Notes under the pieces: model-generated
Seen by the model: the letters and a program-made list of their open reading frames with translations, nothing else
Told to the model about the DNA's origin: nothing
Databases searched by the model: none
From: an uncultured Chloroflexota bacterium
GTDB lineage: Bacteria > Chloroflexota > Anaerolineae > Aggregatilineales > Phototrophicaceae
Direction: 5' to 3'
Assembly: GCA_937942935.1 (NCBI GenBank)
Contig: CALDGT010000774.1
Span: forward strand, 1 to 7,269
DNA length: 7,269 nucleotides
Shown: piece by piece, positions 1 through 5,486 of the stretch
How positions within the stretch are numbered: position 1 is the stretch's first letter
Layout of the letters: every line of letters begins with the position of its first letter
Position numbers and translations under genes: made by a program

Positions 1-231
1 CGTGCCGATGAATATTTTATTGAACGCAAATTGTATCCAAACGTAGATTACTATAGCGCCATTTTGCTTTATACCCTCGATTTGGACATTGATATGTTCA
101 CCCCATTATTCGCCATGTCGCGGATTGCGGGTTGGACGGCGAATATTATTGACCAAATGGGTGGTCGCCTCATTCGCCCAGATGCCAATTATGTTGGTCC
201 GTTGGGCTTAAAATATAGCGCCCCACAATAA
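1..231 (+). CDS. gltA: Citrate synthase, C-terminal end (partial, 5' end outside window)
   Basis: This is the last 76 codons of a citrate synthase-family enzyme, which condenses acetyl-CoA and oxaloacetate to citrate at the entry of the TCA cycle. The frame is open from base 1 and ends with TAA at 229-231. Family landmarks are clear. PNVDYYS carries the catalytic Asp (residue 16 of the visible part), which corresponds to the Asp in the NVDFYSG motif of characterised enzymes. DMFTPLFAMSRIAGW carries a substrate-binding Arg, and the tail RLIRPDANYVG is typical of the family. A 2-methylcitrate synthase cannot be excluded from the C-terminus alone. The gene converges on the minus-strand CPBP-like gene, with 54 bases between them. 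Confidence 0.9.
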   Translation, partial: RADEYFIERKLYPNVDYYSAILLYTLDLDIDMFTPLFAMSRIAGWTANIIDQMGGRLIRPDANYVGPLGLKYSAPQ

Positions 232-245
232 TCTGATATAACCCC

Positions 246-287
246 ATAGGGACGGGATATACCTCGTCCCTATCACCCCTCTTTTTT
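246..287 (+). terminator. Hairpin between convergent genes, probable terminator of the citrate synthase gene
   Basis: ATAGGGACG (246-254) pairs perfectly with CGTCCCTAT (265-273). A G-T and a G-C pair extend the stem to 11 pairs with a 6-base loop. A T6 run lies at 282-287, but 8 bases past the stem, so it is not a textbook intrinsic terminator. The minus-strand side has no T run. The GGGACG stem resembles the inner arm of the dispersed repeats further along, so it could be a short member of that family reused as a terminator. Confidence 0.45.
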
Positions 288-957
288 ATAAAATTGGCAC
301 AAAAAACAGCAATAAATTAATGGTGATTTGGCACACCCACGCCGCCGCCAACCCGTTGCGGTCATGTACATAGCTATAGAGCATATTTGCCATGATGAGC
401 ATGAACCCCGCCACTAGCGGCAACGCATTTTGATTAATCAACGGGAAAATTTGGAGCAATGACCAACCTGTGCCATATAGCCCCACTTCCCAAAATGGGC
501 GCGTGCGTTGCAATACACCACTAAAAAACAATGTTTCGGCAATGGGGATGATGAATATCAAATAACCCAATACCACGCCACTCGTCATATTGGGGAACAT
601 CGCTCGTGACATTTCGGTTAATGTCCCGCCACCAAATAGCAATAACGGCACACCCAACACCAACCCAAAAACCACACCCCAAACCACATTATCGGGGCGT
701 TCTTGACTAATTCGGTTGGCATCTTCATCACCAAACAACCATGCCAACACCCCAAATAAAGCTAACATCCCCCATGTGAGGGTATACCGAACATCTGCCC
801 CGCCTGTGCCGATGAGGGGCATCAGTCCCACACTGACCGCCACCGCGAGGAGTAATCCAAAAATAGGGTCATTGGTCGCGCCACGATAAAGCGGATAAGA
901 ATCATCCGCCTCATCGTAATCATCTTCTAATTCTTCATCATCTATCGGTTCTGTCAA
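286..957 (-). CDS. CPBP/CAAX-protease-like membrane protein with degenerate catalytic motifs
   Basis: A 223-residue integral membrane protein. The N-terminus (about residues 1-28) is strongly acidic and presumably cytoplasmic, and is followed by about six hydrophobic segments. AETLFFSGVLQR (140-151) aligns with the EExxFRGxLQ motif of CPBP intramembrane proteases (family knowledge). Here the second Glu is Thr and the Arg is Ser. Near the C-terminus, where the family has a HAxxN motif, CQITIN carries Gln instead of His. It is therefore probably not an active protease and may act as a scaffold or binding protein. The start chosen is TTG at 957, which overlaps the TGA stop of the threonine aldolase gene as TTGA, with GAGGA 10 bases upstream. 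The same frame is open upstream to a TTG at 1014, which would give 242 residues but overlap the aldolase by 61 bases. The family call is moderate; some unrelated polytopic protein is possible. Confidence 0.6.
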   Translation of the reverse strand: MTEPIDDEELEDDYDEADDSYPLYRGATNDPIFGLLLAVAVSVGLMPLIGTGGADVRYTLTWGMLALFGVLAWLFGDEDANRISQERPDNVVWGVVFGLVLGVPLLLFGGGTLTEMSRAMFPNMTSGVVLGYLIFIIPIAETLFFSGVLQRTRPFWEVGLYGTGWSLLQIFPLINQNALPLVAGFMLIMANMLYSYVHDRNGLAAAWVCQITINLLLFFVPIL

Positions 958-1994
958 TTCAACAATGTCCTCAATGCGCGTATAACTACTTGGGCGCGTT
1001 CTGGCGTCACCCAATAATGGGTCACGATACGAAATGTGTGGGTATACCCCGGATACAAGGATAATTTTACACGGAATTCAGAATCGAGTTTGTCTATTAA
1101 TTGTTCTGGGGTGAGTTTTGCAGTTGGGAGCAATTCAAAAAACACAAAATTAGTGTGAATACTCTTGACCTGAATCCCCGCAACATTTTTAATGCCTTCG
1201 CCAATCGTCCGCGCCGTTTGATGGTCTTCATTGAGCCGTTTGGTCATCATACGCAAGCTAATGAGACCTGCGGCGGCGATTATCCCTGCTTGACGCATCG
1301 CCCCACCGAGCAATTTGCGGATTCGGCGGGCTTCATCTATAAATTCCCGACTCCCGACCAAAACCGACCCAACAGGCGCACATAATCCTTTGGATAAGCA
1401 AAAGGTAATCGAATCGGCGCTGGCGACCAAGTCACTGACGGGGATATTTAATTCGGTGGCGGCATTAAAGATGCGTGCGCCGTCAATATGCAATTTGAGG
1501 TGATGTTGGCGGGCTAATGCACCGACCTCATCTATATATGATTTGGGGAGCGATACCCCGCCGATTGTGCCTTGTGTATTTTCGAGGCAGATTAATTTTG
1601 TGCGCGGAAAATGTGGGTCATCTTCGCGGATGGCGCGTTGAATATCCTCAATAAGCAGGGTCCCATCGGGTTGATTGGGGATGGTATGCGGATGCACCCC
1701 ACCGACTGCCGAGACACTGCCCGTCTCATACCGAAAAATATGCGCTTTATCGCCCAAAATAATTTCGTCTCCGCGACCACAATGGGTCATGACAGCGACC
1801 AAATTGCCCATACTGCCACTCGTGACAAATAAACCCGCTTCTTTGCCCAATAGTTGTGCCGCTTCAATTTCGAGTTGGTTCACCGTTGGGTCTTCACCAT
1901 ACACATCGTCACCCACAATGGCGTGTGCCATCGCTTCGCGCATTTCTGGGGTAGGGTGGCTGACAGTATCACTGCGTAAATCTATGCTATCCAT
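954..1994 (-). CDS. ltaE: Low-specificity L-threonine aldolase
   Basis: A PLP-dependent fold-type I enzyme that cleaves L-threonine/allo-threonine to glycine and acetaldehyde in the cytoplasm. Nearly every family landmark is present (numbering from M1 of the ATG start): IDLRSDTVSHPTPEMREAM at the N-terminus, the cofactor-phosphate loop TSGSMGNLVA (about 58-67), the ring-stacking His in DKAHIF (85), HIDGARIFNA with the PLP-pyridine Asp (171), and SKGLCAPVGS with the Schiff-base Lys (202). The 346-residue length fits the family. ATG at 1994 is preferred over the in-frame TTG at 2003, because AAGGA sits 9 bases upstream of the ATG but overlaps the TTG region. The gene ends in an overlap with the downstream CPBP-like gene, suggesting translational coupling of an enzyme with a membrane protein; a functional link is not evident. 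Confidence 0.93.
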   Translation of the reverse strand: MDSIDLRSDTVSHPTPEMREAMAHAIVGDDVYGEDPTVNQLEIEAAQLLGKEAGLFVTSGSMGNLVAVMTHCGRGDEIILGDKAHIFRYETGSVSAVGGVHPHTIPNQPDGTLLIEDIQRAIREDDPHFPRTKLICLENTQGTIGGVSLPKSYIDEVGALARQHHLKLHIDGARIFNAATELNIPVSDLVASADSITFCLSKGLCAPVGSVLVGSREFIDEARRIRKLLGGAMRQAGIIAAAGLISLRMMTKRLNEDHQTARTIGEGIKNVAGIQVKSIHTNFVFFELLPTAKLTPEQLIDKLDSEFRVKLSLYPGYTHTFRIVTHYWVTPERAQVVIRALRTLLN

Positions 1995-2025
1995 GTATTT
2001 CAATCCTTTTTATCATAACGGGTTC

Positions 2026-2047
2026 TGTAAGGTGTTCTATCCTTACA
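2026..2047. other. Hairpin in the alkyltransferase-aldolase intergenic gap
   Basis: TGTAAGG (2026-2032) and CCTTACA (2041-2047) form a perfect 7-pair stem with an 8-base loop. It lies downstream of the alkyltransferase-like gene and about 30 bases upstream of the threonine aldolase start on the minus strand. No U run follows it on either strand. It may be a weak terminator, an mRNA-stability hairpin or an operator. Nothing else stands out in the 73-base gap except the aldolase ribosome-binding site AAGGA. Confidence 0.35.
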
Positions 2048-2067
2048 TTCACAAGGGATAATAACAC

Positions 2068-2511
2068 TTAAAACAAACTCATTTGCCCACCTTTGGGCTT
2101 TTTGCGGATGGGGCGTGGGGCATAAAAACCATGTTCATTAAGCCATGCCTCATCGGGACCATCCCAACCACACTCGTCTAAATTGAGGCGGTCTTTATCA
2201 TCAAAAACCAAGCCTTCACCTTCTAATAATTCGCGTTGACGGAGTGCCTCTTTGCTCCCTTCGGGGAGGCTAATTTTTCCTTGACCATTAATCACCCGTT
2301 GCCAAGGGATGCCTTGACCATCGGGTGTGTGATTCATGGCACTTCCCACCCATTGAGGCGACCATCGGTCATAAGCAGGCGGTTCTACACCATCTGGCGG
2401 GGGAATCATCGAAGCGATTTGTCCGTATGTGGCGACTTCGCCATGTGGGATTTGCTTCACAATTTCCCACACTATTTTATAATAAGATTGGATATTCGGT
2501 GGTTGGCGCAT
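2068..2511 (-). CDS. Alkyltransferase-like protein (ATL, MGMT family, Cys replaced by Trp) with C-terminal clamp-binding-like motif
   Basis: A 147-residue member of the O6-alkylguanine-DNA alkyltransferase fold. The Ada/Ogt DNA-binding domain is recognisable: IVWEIVKQIPHGEVATYGQIA (13-33), WVGSAMNHTP (54-63), then IPWQRVINGQGKIS (68-81). In true alkyltransferases the last motif is PCHRV, with the methyl-accepting Cys. Here Trp70 occupies that place and Gln71 replaces His, which matches ATL proteins. ATLs bind alkylated guanine without repairing it and hand the lesion to nucleotide excision repair (known from YbaZ and Atl1). The domain is followed by about 45 extra residues with a basic linker (RPIRKKPKGG) ending in QMSLF. 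ATG at 2511 was chosen because GAGGG lies about 5 bases upstream and it follows the kinase stop by one base (TGA-T-ATG). An in-frame ATG at 2523 has no ribosome-binding site. Confidence 0.9.
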   Translation of the reverse strand: MRQPPNIQSYYKIVWEIVKQIPHGEVATYGQIASMIPPPDGVEPPAYDRWSPQWVGSAMNHTPDGQGIPWQRVINGQGKISLPEGSKEALRQRELLEGEGLVFDDKDRLNLDECGWDGPDEAWLNEHGFYAPRPIRKKPKGGQMSLF

Positions 2512-2512
2512 A

Positions 2513-3508
2513 TCATCCCTCATTTAAGTCTAATTCGGCAATTATTTCGGATGGTGGTGGAGCATAATTGCCAACACGCCTGACAACAAGCCCACTGGCG
2601 ATATTCGCCAATTTCCCCGCCTCAATATACGATGCCCTCGCGCATAATGCCCCTGTGAGCATAGCGATAGTCGTATCTCCTGCACCAACAGTATCATAAA
2701 CATCGGTGACATGCGGGGCGGGAATATGATGCACCGCACCATCGGCTTGGGCAATCGTCATACCATCTCCCCCGCGTGTGATAATCATACCACCGCGCAA
2801 TTCGAGCCGTTTTTGTAAGGTTTGGGCGGCATGTGTAAAATCATCATGCCCAGATAAAAACATCCCTAGCGCGGTTTGTGCTTCATCGGCATTGCACTTG
2901 ACCACATCAAATCCACGATATTTATCGAGTTCACCTTGTGCATCCGCCGTGAGTAATTTACCCCCTGCCAATGTGCGAATTTCATCCACTAATGCCGATG
3001 TGAGCAATCCGCCGTGATAATCGGAACATAACACGGCATTGATGGTAGGCAATTTTTCAGATAGTGCGCCGATAAGCTGATTTTGGATATTTTTAGAAAT
3101 CGGTGTGCGCGATAACCTATCCAACCGAGCGACTTGTTGCGGAAAACGCAACCCCATTTGTGCCATAATCCGTGTTTTGACGGTGGTTGGGCGGTCTGTA
3201 TCGGTGATAATACCCGTGATGTCAATCGCGTTTTCGCTCAAAATGTGGCGGAGCGATGAGGCAAATTCATCATCCCCCACAACGCCGATTTGATACACTT
3301 TTGCGCCTAATGCCGATAAATTGGCGGATGGATTGCCTGCTCCACCCGCGATGAGCTTCCGCGAGGCAAATTCCAACACAGGCACAGGGGCTTCTCTGCT
3401 CAGGCGGGTGGTTGTGCCGATGAGGTATTCATCCAAAATGACATCTCCGATGACGGCGATGCTGGTTTGTCGAATTTGGTTCAGGATGGTGTGTAATCGT
3501 TTTATCAT
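2513..3508 (-). CDS. rfaE1: PfkB-family kinase, D-glycero-beta-D-manno-heptose-7-phosphate kinase type
   Basis: A 331-residue ribokinase-fold sugar kinase closest in motif layout to the N-terminal kinase half of HldE/RfaE. Evidence: GDVILDEYLIGTTTRLSREAPVPVLEF (21-47), GGAGNPSANLSALGA (55-69), CNADEA (205-210, in the position of the family TPNxxE motif) and the anion-hole/catalytic signature DTVGAGDTT (272-280) with Asp278. HldE would phosphorylate heptose-7-phosphate at C1. The nucleotidyltransferase half is absent, so any ADP/GDP-heptose step needs another gene, and the true sugar may differ. The frame stays open upstream to 3709, but that stretch shows no kinase homology and the domain begins right after ATG 3508. 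That ATG has no clear Shine-Dalgarno sequence. The gene lies directly upstream of the ATL gene, one base apart, so the two are probably co-transcribed. Confidence 0.87.
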   Translation of the reverse strand: MIKRLHTILNQIRQTSIAVIGDVILDEYLIGTTTRLSREAPVPVLEFASRKLIAGGAGNPSANLSALGAKVYQIGVVGDDEFASSLRHILSENAIDITGIITDTDRPTTVKTRIMAQMGLRFPQQVARLDRLSRTPISKNIQNQLIGALSEKLPTINAVLCSDYHGGLLTSALVDEIRTLAGGKLLTADAQGELDKYRGFDVVKCNADEAQTALGMFLSGHDDFTHAAQTLQKRLELRGGMIITRGGDGMTIAQADGAVHHIPAPHVTDVYDTVGAGDTTIAMLTGALCARASYIEAGKLANIASGLVVRRVGNYAPPPSEIIAELDLNEG

Positions 3509-3524
3509 GTGAACATTTTGGCGG

Positions 3525-3530
3525 ATTGTA
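3525..3530 (-). promoter_or_regulatory. Possible -10 box for the sugar kinase gene
   Basis: On the minus strand this reads TACAAT, a good -10 hexamer, 16 bases upstream of the kinase ATG. A start about 7 bases downstream would leave a leader of roughly 10 bases, consistent with the missing ribosome-binding site. No convincing -35 box is seen; the region upstream is a homopolymer-rich stretch with T8 and A7 on the minus strand. Weak call. Confidence 0.25.
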
Positions 3531-3557
3531 TGGGCAAAAAAAAGGGGCGATTTTTTT

Positions 3558-3638
3558 ATGTTTTGTGATAAATGTGGTGGCACAACCGCTATCGCTCGTG
3601 CCACCTTGCCAATCCAACCAATTTTAGAGGATATTTGA
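3558..3638 (+). CDS. Possible 26-residue microprotein with a CxxC motif
   Basis: ATG at 3558 opens a short frame beginning MFCDKCGGTTAIAR and ending at TGA 3636-3638. AGGGG lies 10 bases upstream as a possible ribosome-binding site. The start resembles the first knuckle of a zinc ribbon, but no second CxxC pair follows, so it could not fold as a complete ribbon. It is antisense to the kinase upstream region and overlaps an 8-pair hairpin. Length and context make chance likely. Confidence 0.15.
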   Translation: MFCDKCGGTTAIARATLPIQPILEDI

Positions 3639-3751
3639 AATAAATTTCCCCCTAAAAAACAGGTCATTTGTAGGGTAGAACTAGGACGGGGTGCGCCCTT
3701 ATGTTCCACCGCAATGTGTATGCCTCTAACATACCCAACAAACGAAAATTA

Positions 3752-4744
3752 TCATACTTTTTGCGATTCATTCACCCGCACGAAATTCCCATCCCGATTA
3801 TCGCCCACATATTCAAACACAGGATGAAACACGGTTTGGTCACGGTCTACACCCATCACTTCTTCAATCGTTATCACACGACGCGAGCCATCGCTCAGGC
3901 GTTGGATTTGCACCACCACATCAAATGCTTCCGCCAGTTGCGTCCGTAAAATGGCAAGTGGCAAATAGGGCGTATGCGCGGTGAGCAAAATTTCGAGCCG
4001 TGCGAGTGCATCTTGTGGGGTGTTGGCGTGCAAGGATGTCATCCCGCCATCATAACCAGTTTGTAGGGCTTGGATGAATAAATTAGCTTCTTCGCCAGTG
4101 TTGATTTCGCTCACGATGATACGGTCTGGGCGGATTTTCATGGCGCTTGTGATGAGTTGGGCGTTGGTCACGCCTCCTTTGCCTTCATAATTAGGGGGAT
4201 TCGCCTCTAACATGACCAGATGCGGTTTATTGATGCGGAGTGTGCCAGCATCTGCTACTGCGACAATCCGTTCTTCATCATTAATCAAATGCACCAACGC
4301 ATTGAGCAGGGTTGTTTTGCCACTGCCTGTCCCGCCAGAGACGAGGATATTCAACCGATTTTTGATGGCTTGGTCTAAGTAATCGGCAATCTCTGGGGTA
4401 AATGCCCCTAATTTGAGCAAATCTTCGACCATCAACATGCGATGTGGAAATTTGCGGATGGTGACAGACGGGCTTTTGACGACTGGAGGCATGATGATAT
4501 GCACCCGTGAGCCATCGACTAACCGTGCATCTACAATCGGATTGGTCTCGCTGGGCAAATTGCCTGTAAAGGCGGCGAGGGCTTGAATGGTGATGAGATA
4601 ATCTTTTTCGCTGTTGAAGTGTAAATCGGCGCGTTGCAATTGCCCGTGTTTTTCGTAATAGATGGATTCGTGGTTATTCACCAAAATTTCCATCACCTGC
4701 GGGTCTTCTATGAGTTGGGTTAAAATCCCGAATGGGAGCGACAT
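3752..4744 (-). CDS. CpaF/TadA-like type II/IV secretion ATPase, orphan
   Basis: A 330-residue hexameric-type secretion ATPase of the CpaF/VirB11 class; relatives power Tad pili or conjugation from the cytoplasmic face of the membrane. A short N-terminal domain (about 1-100) carries VDARLVDGSRVHIIMPP and VTIRKF, typical of CpaF. The ATPase core follows, with Walker A GGTGSGKTT (138-145), PHLVMLEANPPNYEGKGGVT, the Walker B region DRIIVSEI (207-214) and the His box MTSLHANTPQDALARLE (235-251). Departures from the usual pattern are VADAGTL for VEDAGEL and SEINTGEEA for GEVRGGEA. ATG 4744 is preferred because AAGGAAA precedes it by about 8 bases; the in-frame ATG at 4783 has no such site. It ends in tandem stops (TGATAA). 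No TadB/TadC, pilin or prepilin peptidase gene is seen nearby, so its partners lie elsewhere or it acts in another role. Confidence 0.88.
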   Translation of the reverse strand: MSLPFGILTQLIEDPQVMEILVNNHESIYYEKHGQLQRADLHFNSEKDYLITIQALAAFTGNLPSETNPIVDARLVDGSRVHIIMPPVVKSPSVTIRKFPHRMLMVEDLLKLGAFTPEIADYLDQAIKNRLNILVSGGTGSGKTTLLNALVHLINDEERIVAVADAGTLRINKPHLVMLEANPPNYEGKGGVTNAQLITSAMKIRPDRIIVSEINTGEEANLFIQALQTGYDGGMTSLHANTPQDALARLEILLTAHTPYLPLAILRTQLAEAFDVVVQIQRLSDGSRRVITIEEVMGVDRDQTVFHPVFEYVGDNRDGNFVRVNESQKV

Positions 4745-4821
4745 GATACTTTTCCTTTCTGGATAAAATCGAATCGTTATCATCAGTGTCGCAGAAAACA
4801 GATTTTGTCACGATGGACTTA

Positions 4822-4852
4822 TGGACAGCTGTCCACCTGTCTTTTAGGACAG
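4822..4852. promoter_or_regulatory. Perfect 14-base palindrome with adjacent half-sites upstream of the CpaF-like gene
   Basis: TGGACAGCTGTCCA at 4822-4835 is a perfect palindrome. Immediately beside it, CTGTC (4837-4841) and GACAG (4848-4852) form a second inverted pair around TTTTAG. It lies 78-108 bases upstream of the CpaF-like start, where an operator would be expected. The repeated GGACAG/CTGTCC core argues for a dimeric DNA-binding protein using multiple sites. The binding protein is unknown. Confidence 0.45.
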
Positions 4853-4867
4853 TGTGTCTCATCAATA

Positions 4868-4975
4868 TAGGCGGACATCCGCGCTAAAAACGGATGGCAA
4901 AAATGCCGTCCCTACATACCAAATAGGTATTATTGTAGGGGCGGATTAGGGTGTTACACCCGCATATCCGCCCTA
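4868..4975. repeat. Dispersed nested-palindrome repeat, copy A
   Basis: The ends are imperfect inverted repeats: TAGGCGGACATCC at 4868-4880, against TAGGGCGGATATGCG read on the minus strand from 4975 to 4961. Inside are a second inverted pair, CCGTCCCTACA and TGTAGGGGCGG (one mismatch) around TACC/GGTA, plus GGGTGTTACACCC at 4949-4961. Copy B at 7104-7204 aligns along most of the length and has the same orientation. Size and nested stems suggest a non-autonomous, REP- or MITE-like element. The outermost TAG (4975-4973, minus strand) is the stop codon of the LuxR-type gene. Confidence 0.75.
4886..4911 (-). terminator. Possible intrinsic terminator of the LuxR-type gene, inside repeat copy A
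   Basis: On the minus strand, GGACGGCA (4911-4904) pairs with TGCCATCC (4899-4892) around a 4-base T loop with one A-C mismatch, and is followed by G and T5 (4890-4886). This is a fair Rho-independent terminator about 60 bases past the LuxR stop. It is part of the dispersed repeat, so the element may have brought a terminator with it. Confidence 0.45.
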
Positions 4976-5419
4976 GACTAACCGATGTTGCACCGCAAAC
5001 ATGGCAACCCCTGTGCGCGATGTCACCCCTAATTTGCTAAAGATATTGTCCAGATGAAATTTCACTGTGCGGATGGTCATCCCCAATTCATGAGCAATTT
5101 CTTTGTTGCTCATCCCCTCAACCACCCCTTTGACGACATCTAACTCGCGTGGGGTAAGGTGGATAGGGTCGGGTAGAGTGGGGGTATCGGATTCCCCTAA
5201 TTTGAGCGCATTGAGGATGTCGTGTGTGGTATGAATGGTTTGTTGGATGAGGTTGAGCAACACCGTCATAGCGAGTAATGCTTGTTGATGATTGGCAAAT
5301 GTCTGCTGATAAATGCTTGCCTGCGACAAAATGACTTGCAATTGTGCCAATAATAACGACTCGATTTGCCCTGCGATAATTTGTTTTTCGGTGTTGATGT
5401 TACTATGTGGGTCGTCCAT
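4973..5419 (-). CDS. Short LuxR-type helix-turn-helix transcriptional regulator
   Basis: A 148-residue protein with a C-terminal LuxR/GerE DNA-binding domain (about 87-148): LTPRELDVVKGVVEGMSNKEIAHELGM, then TIRTVKFHLDNIFSKLGVTSR, covering the four helices of the family. The N-terminal part (about 10-75) is Gln/Leu-rich and predicted helical, probably a dimerisation or sensing coiled coil. No response-regulator receiver, PAS or autoinducer-binding domain is visible, and no partner kinase is in the window. ATG 5419 has AAGGA 6 bases upstream. The stop TAG is the terminal triplet of a dispersed repeat, yet the protein ends at the natural end of the fold, so little if anything was lost. It is divergent from the HMG-CoA reductase gene, making that gene a plausible target. 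Confidence 0.88.
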   Translation of the reverse strand: MDDPHSNINTEKQIIAGQIESLLLAQLQVILSQASIYQQTFANHQQALLAMTVLLNLIQQTIHTTHDILNALKLGESDTPTLPDPIHLTPRELDVVKGVVEGMSNKEIAHELGMTIRTVKFHLDNIFSKLGVTSRTGVAMFAVQHRLV

Positions 5420-5439
5420 GACCTATCCTTACAAATTAT

Positions 5440-5467
5440 TTGGCGAAAAATCAAAATCAGTTATACT
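5440..5467 (+). promoter_or_regulatory. Predicted sigma-70-type promoter of the HMG-CoA reductase gene
   Basis: A -35 box TTGGCG (5440-5445) and -10 box TATACT (5462-5467) are separated by 16 bases. Transcription would begin near 5474, giving a leader of about 60 bases. The gene has a strong ribosome-binding site AAAGGAG (5520-5526), 9 bases before ATG 5536. Confidence 0.5.
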
Positions 5468-5477
5468 CTAGTTTAAC
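5460..5477. promoter_or_regulatory. Candidate operator: imperfect palindrome over both -10 boxes
   Basis: GTTATAC-TCTA-GTTTAAC is an 18-base inverted repeat matching at six of seven positions per arm. It covers the -10 region of both divergent promoters, and its size fits a dimer of LuxR-type helix-turn-helix proteins. Binding by the adjacent regulator is inferred only. Confidence 0.4.
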
Positions 5478-5486
5478 AAAAATCAA
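5460..5486 (-). promoter_or_regulatory. Predicted divergent promoter of the LuxR-type gene
   Basis: On the minus strand, TTGATT (5486-5481) and TATAAC (5465-5460) are separated by 15 bases, slightly short of optimum. The -10 box overlaps the -10 of the opposing HMG-CoA reductase promoter, so the two polymerase sites would compete. Confidence 0.4.

Larger units (their letters stand above)
3509..3751. other. 243-base intergenic region between kinase and CpaF-like genes
   Basis: No recognisable gene is encoded here, apart from a possible 26-codon reading frame listed separately. It contains an 8-pair perfect hairpin (GGTGGCAC 3576-3583 with GTGCCACC 3598-3605, 14-base loop), a small hairpin GTATG/CATAC (3718-3734), and on the minus strand GGGCGCACCCC followed further on by ACCTGTTTTTT. 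That last 10-base core, ACCTGTTTTT, also occurs in the dispersed repeat at 7104-7204, so a decayed repeat fragment around 3653-3700 is possible. It probably holds the 3' end of the CpaF-like transcript and the kinase promoter. Confidence 0.5.

Noticed and set aside
958..1014. Longer TTG start for the CPBP-like protein
   Set aside because: It would overlap the aldolase by 61 bases; the TTGA stop/start overlap at 957 with GAGGA upstream is more typical.
1101..1832. Open frames on the plus strand across the threonine aldolase gene
   Set aside because: They are antisense shadows of a clearly conserved enzyme, with no recognisable motifs.
3653..3700. Possible third copy of the dispersed repeat
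   Set aside because: Only a 10-base core (ACCTGTTTTT on the minus strand) and general GC-palindrome character are shared; too little for a repeat call, so it is only mentioned in the intergenic entry.
3509..3709. 67-codon N-terminal extension of the kinase frame
   Set aside because: It shows no kinase homology, is rich in unlikely composition, and the family's N-terminus matches ATG 3508; the region is better read as promoter and leader.
4858..4868. CTCATCAATAT, also present at 7259-7269
   Set aside because: An 11-base match is expected several times by chance in a window of this size, and the second copy lies inside a reading frame.
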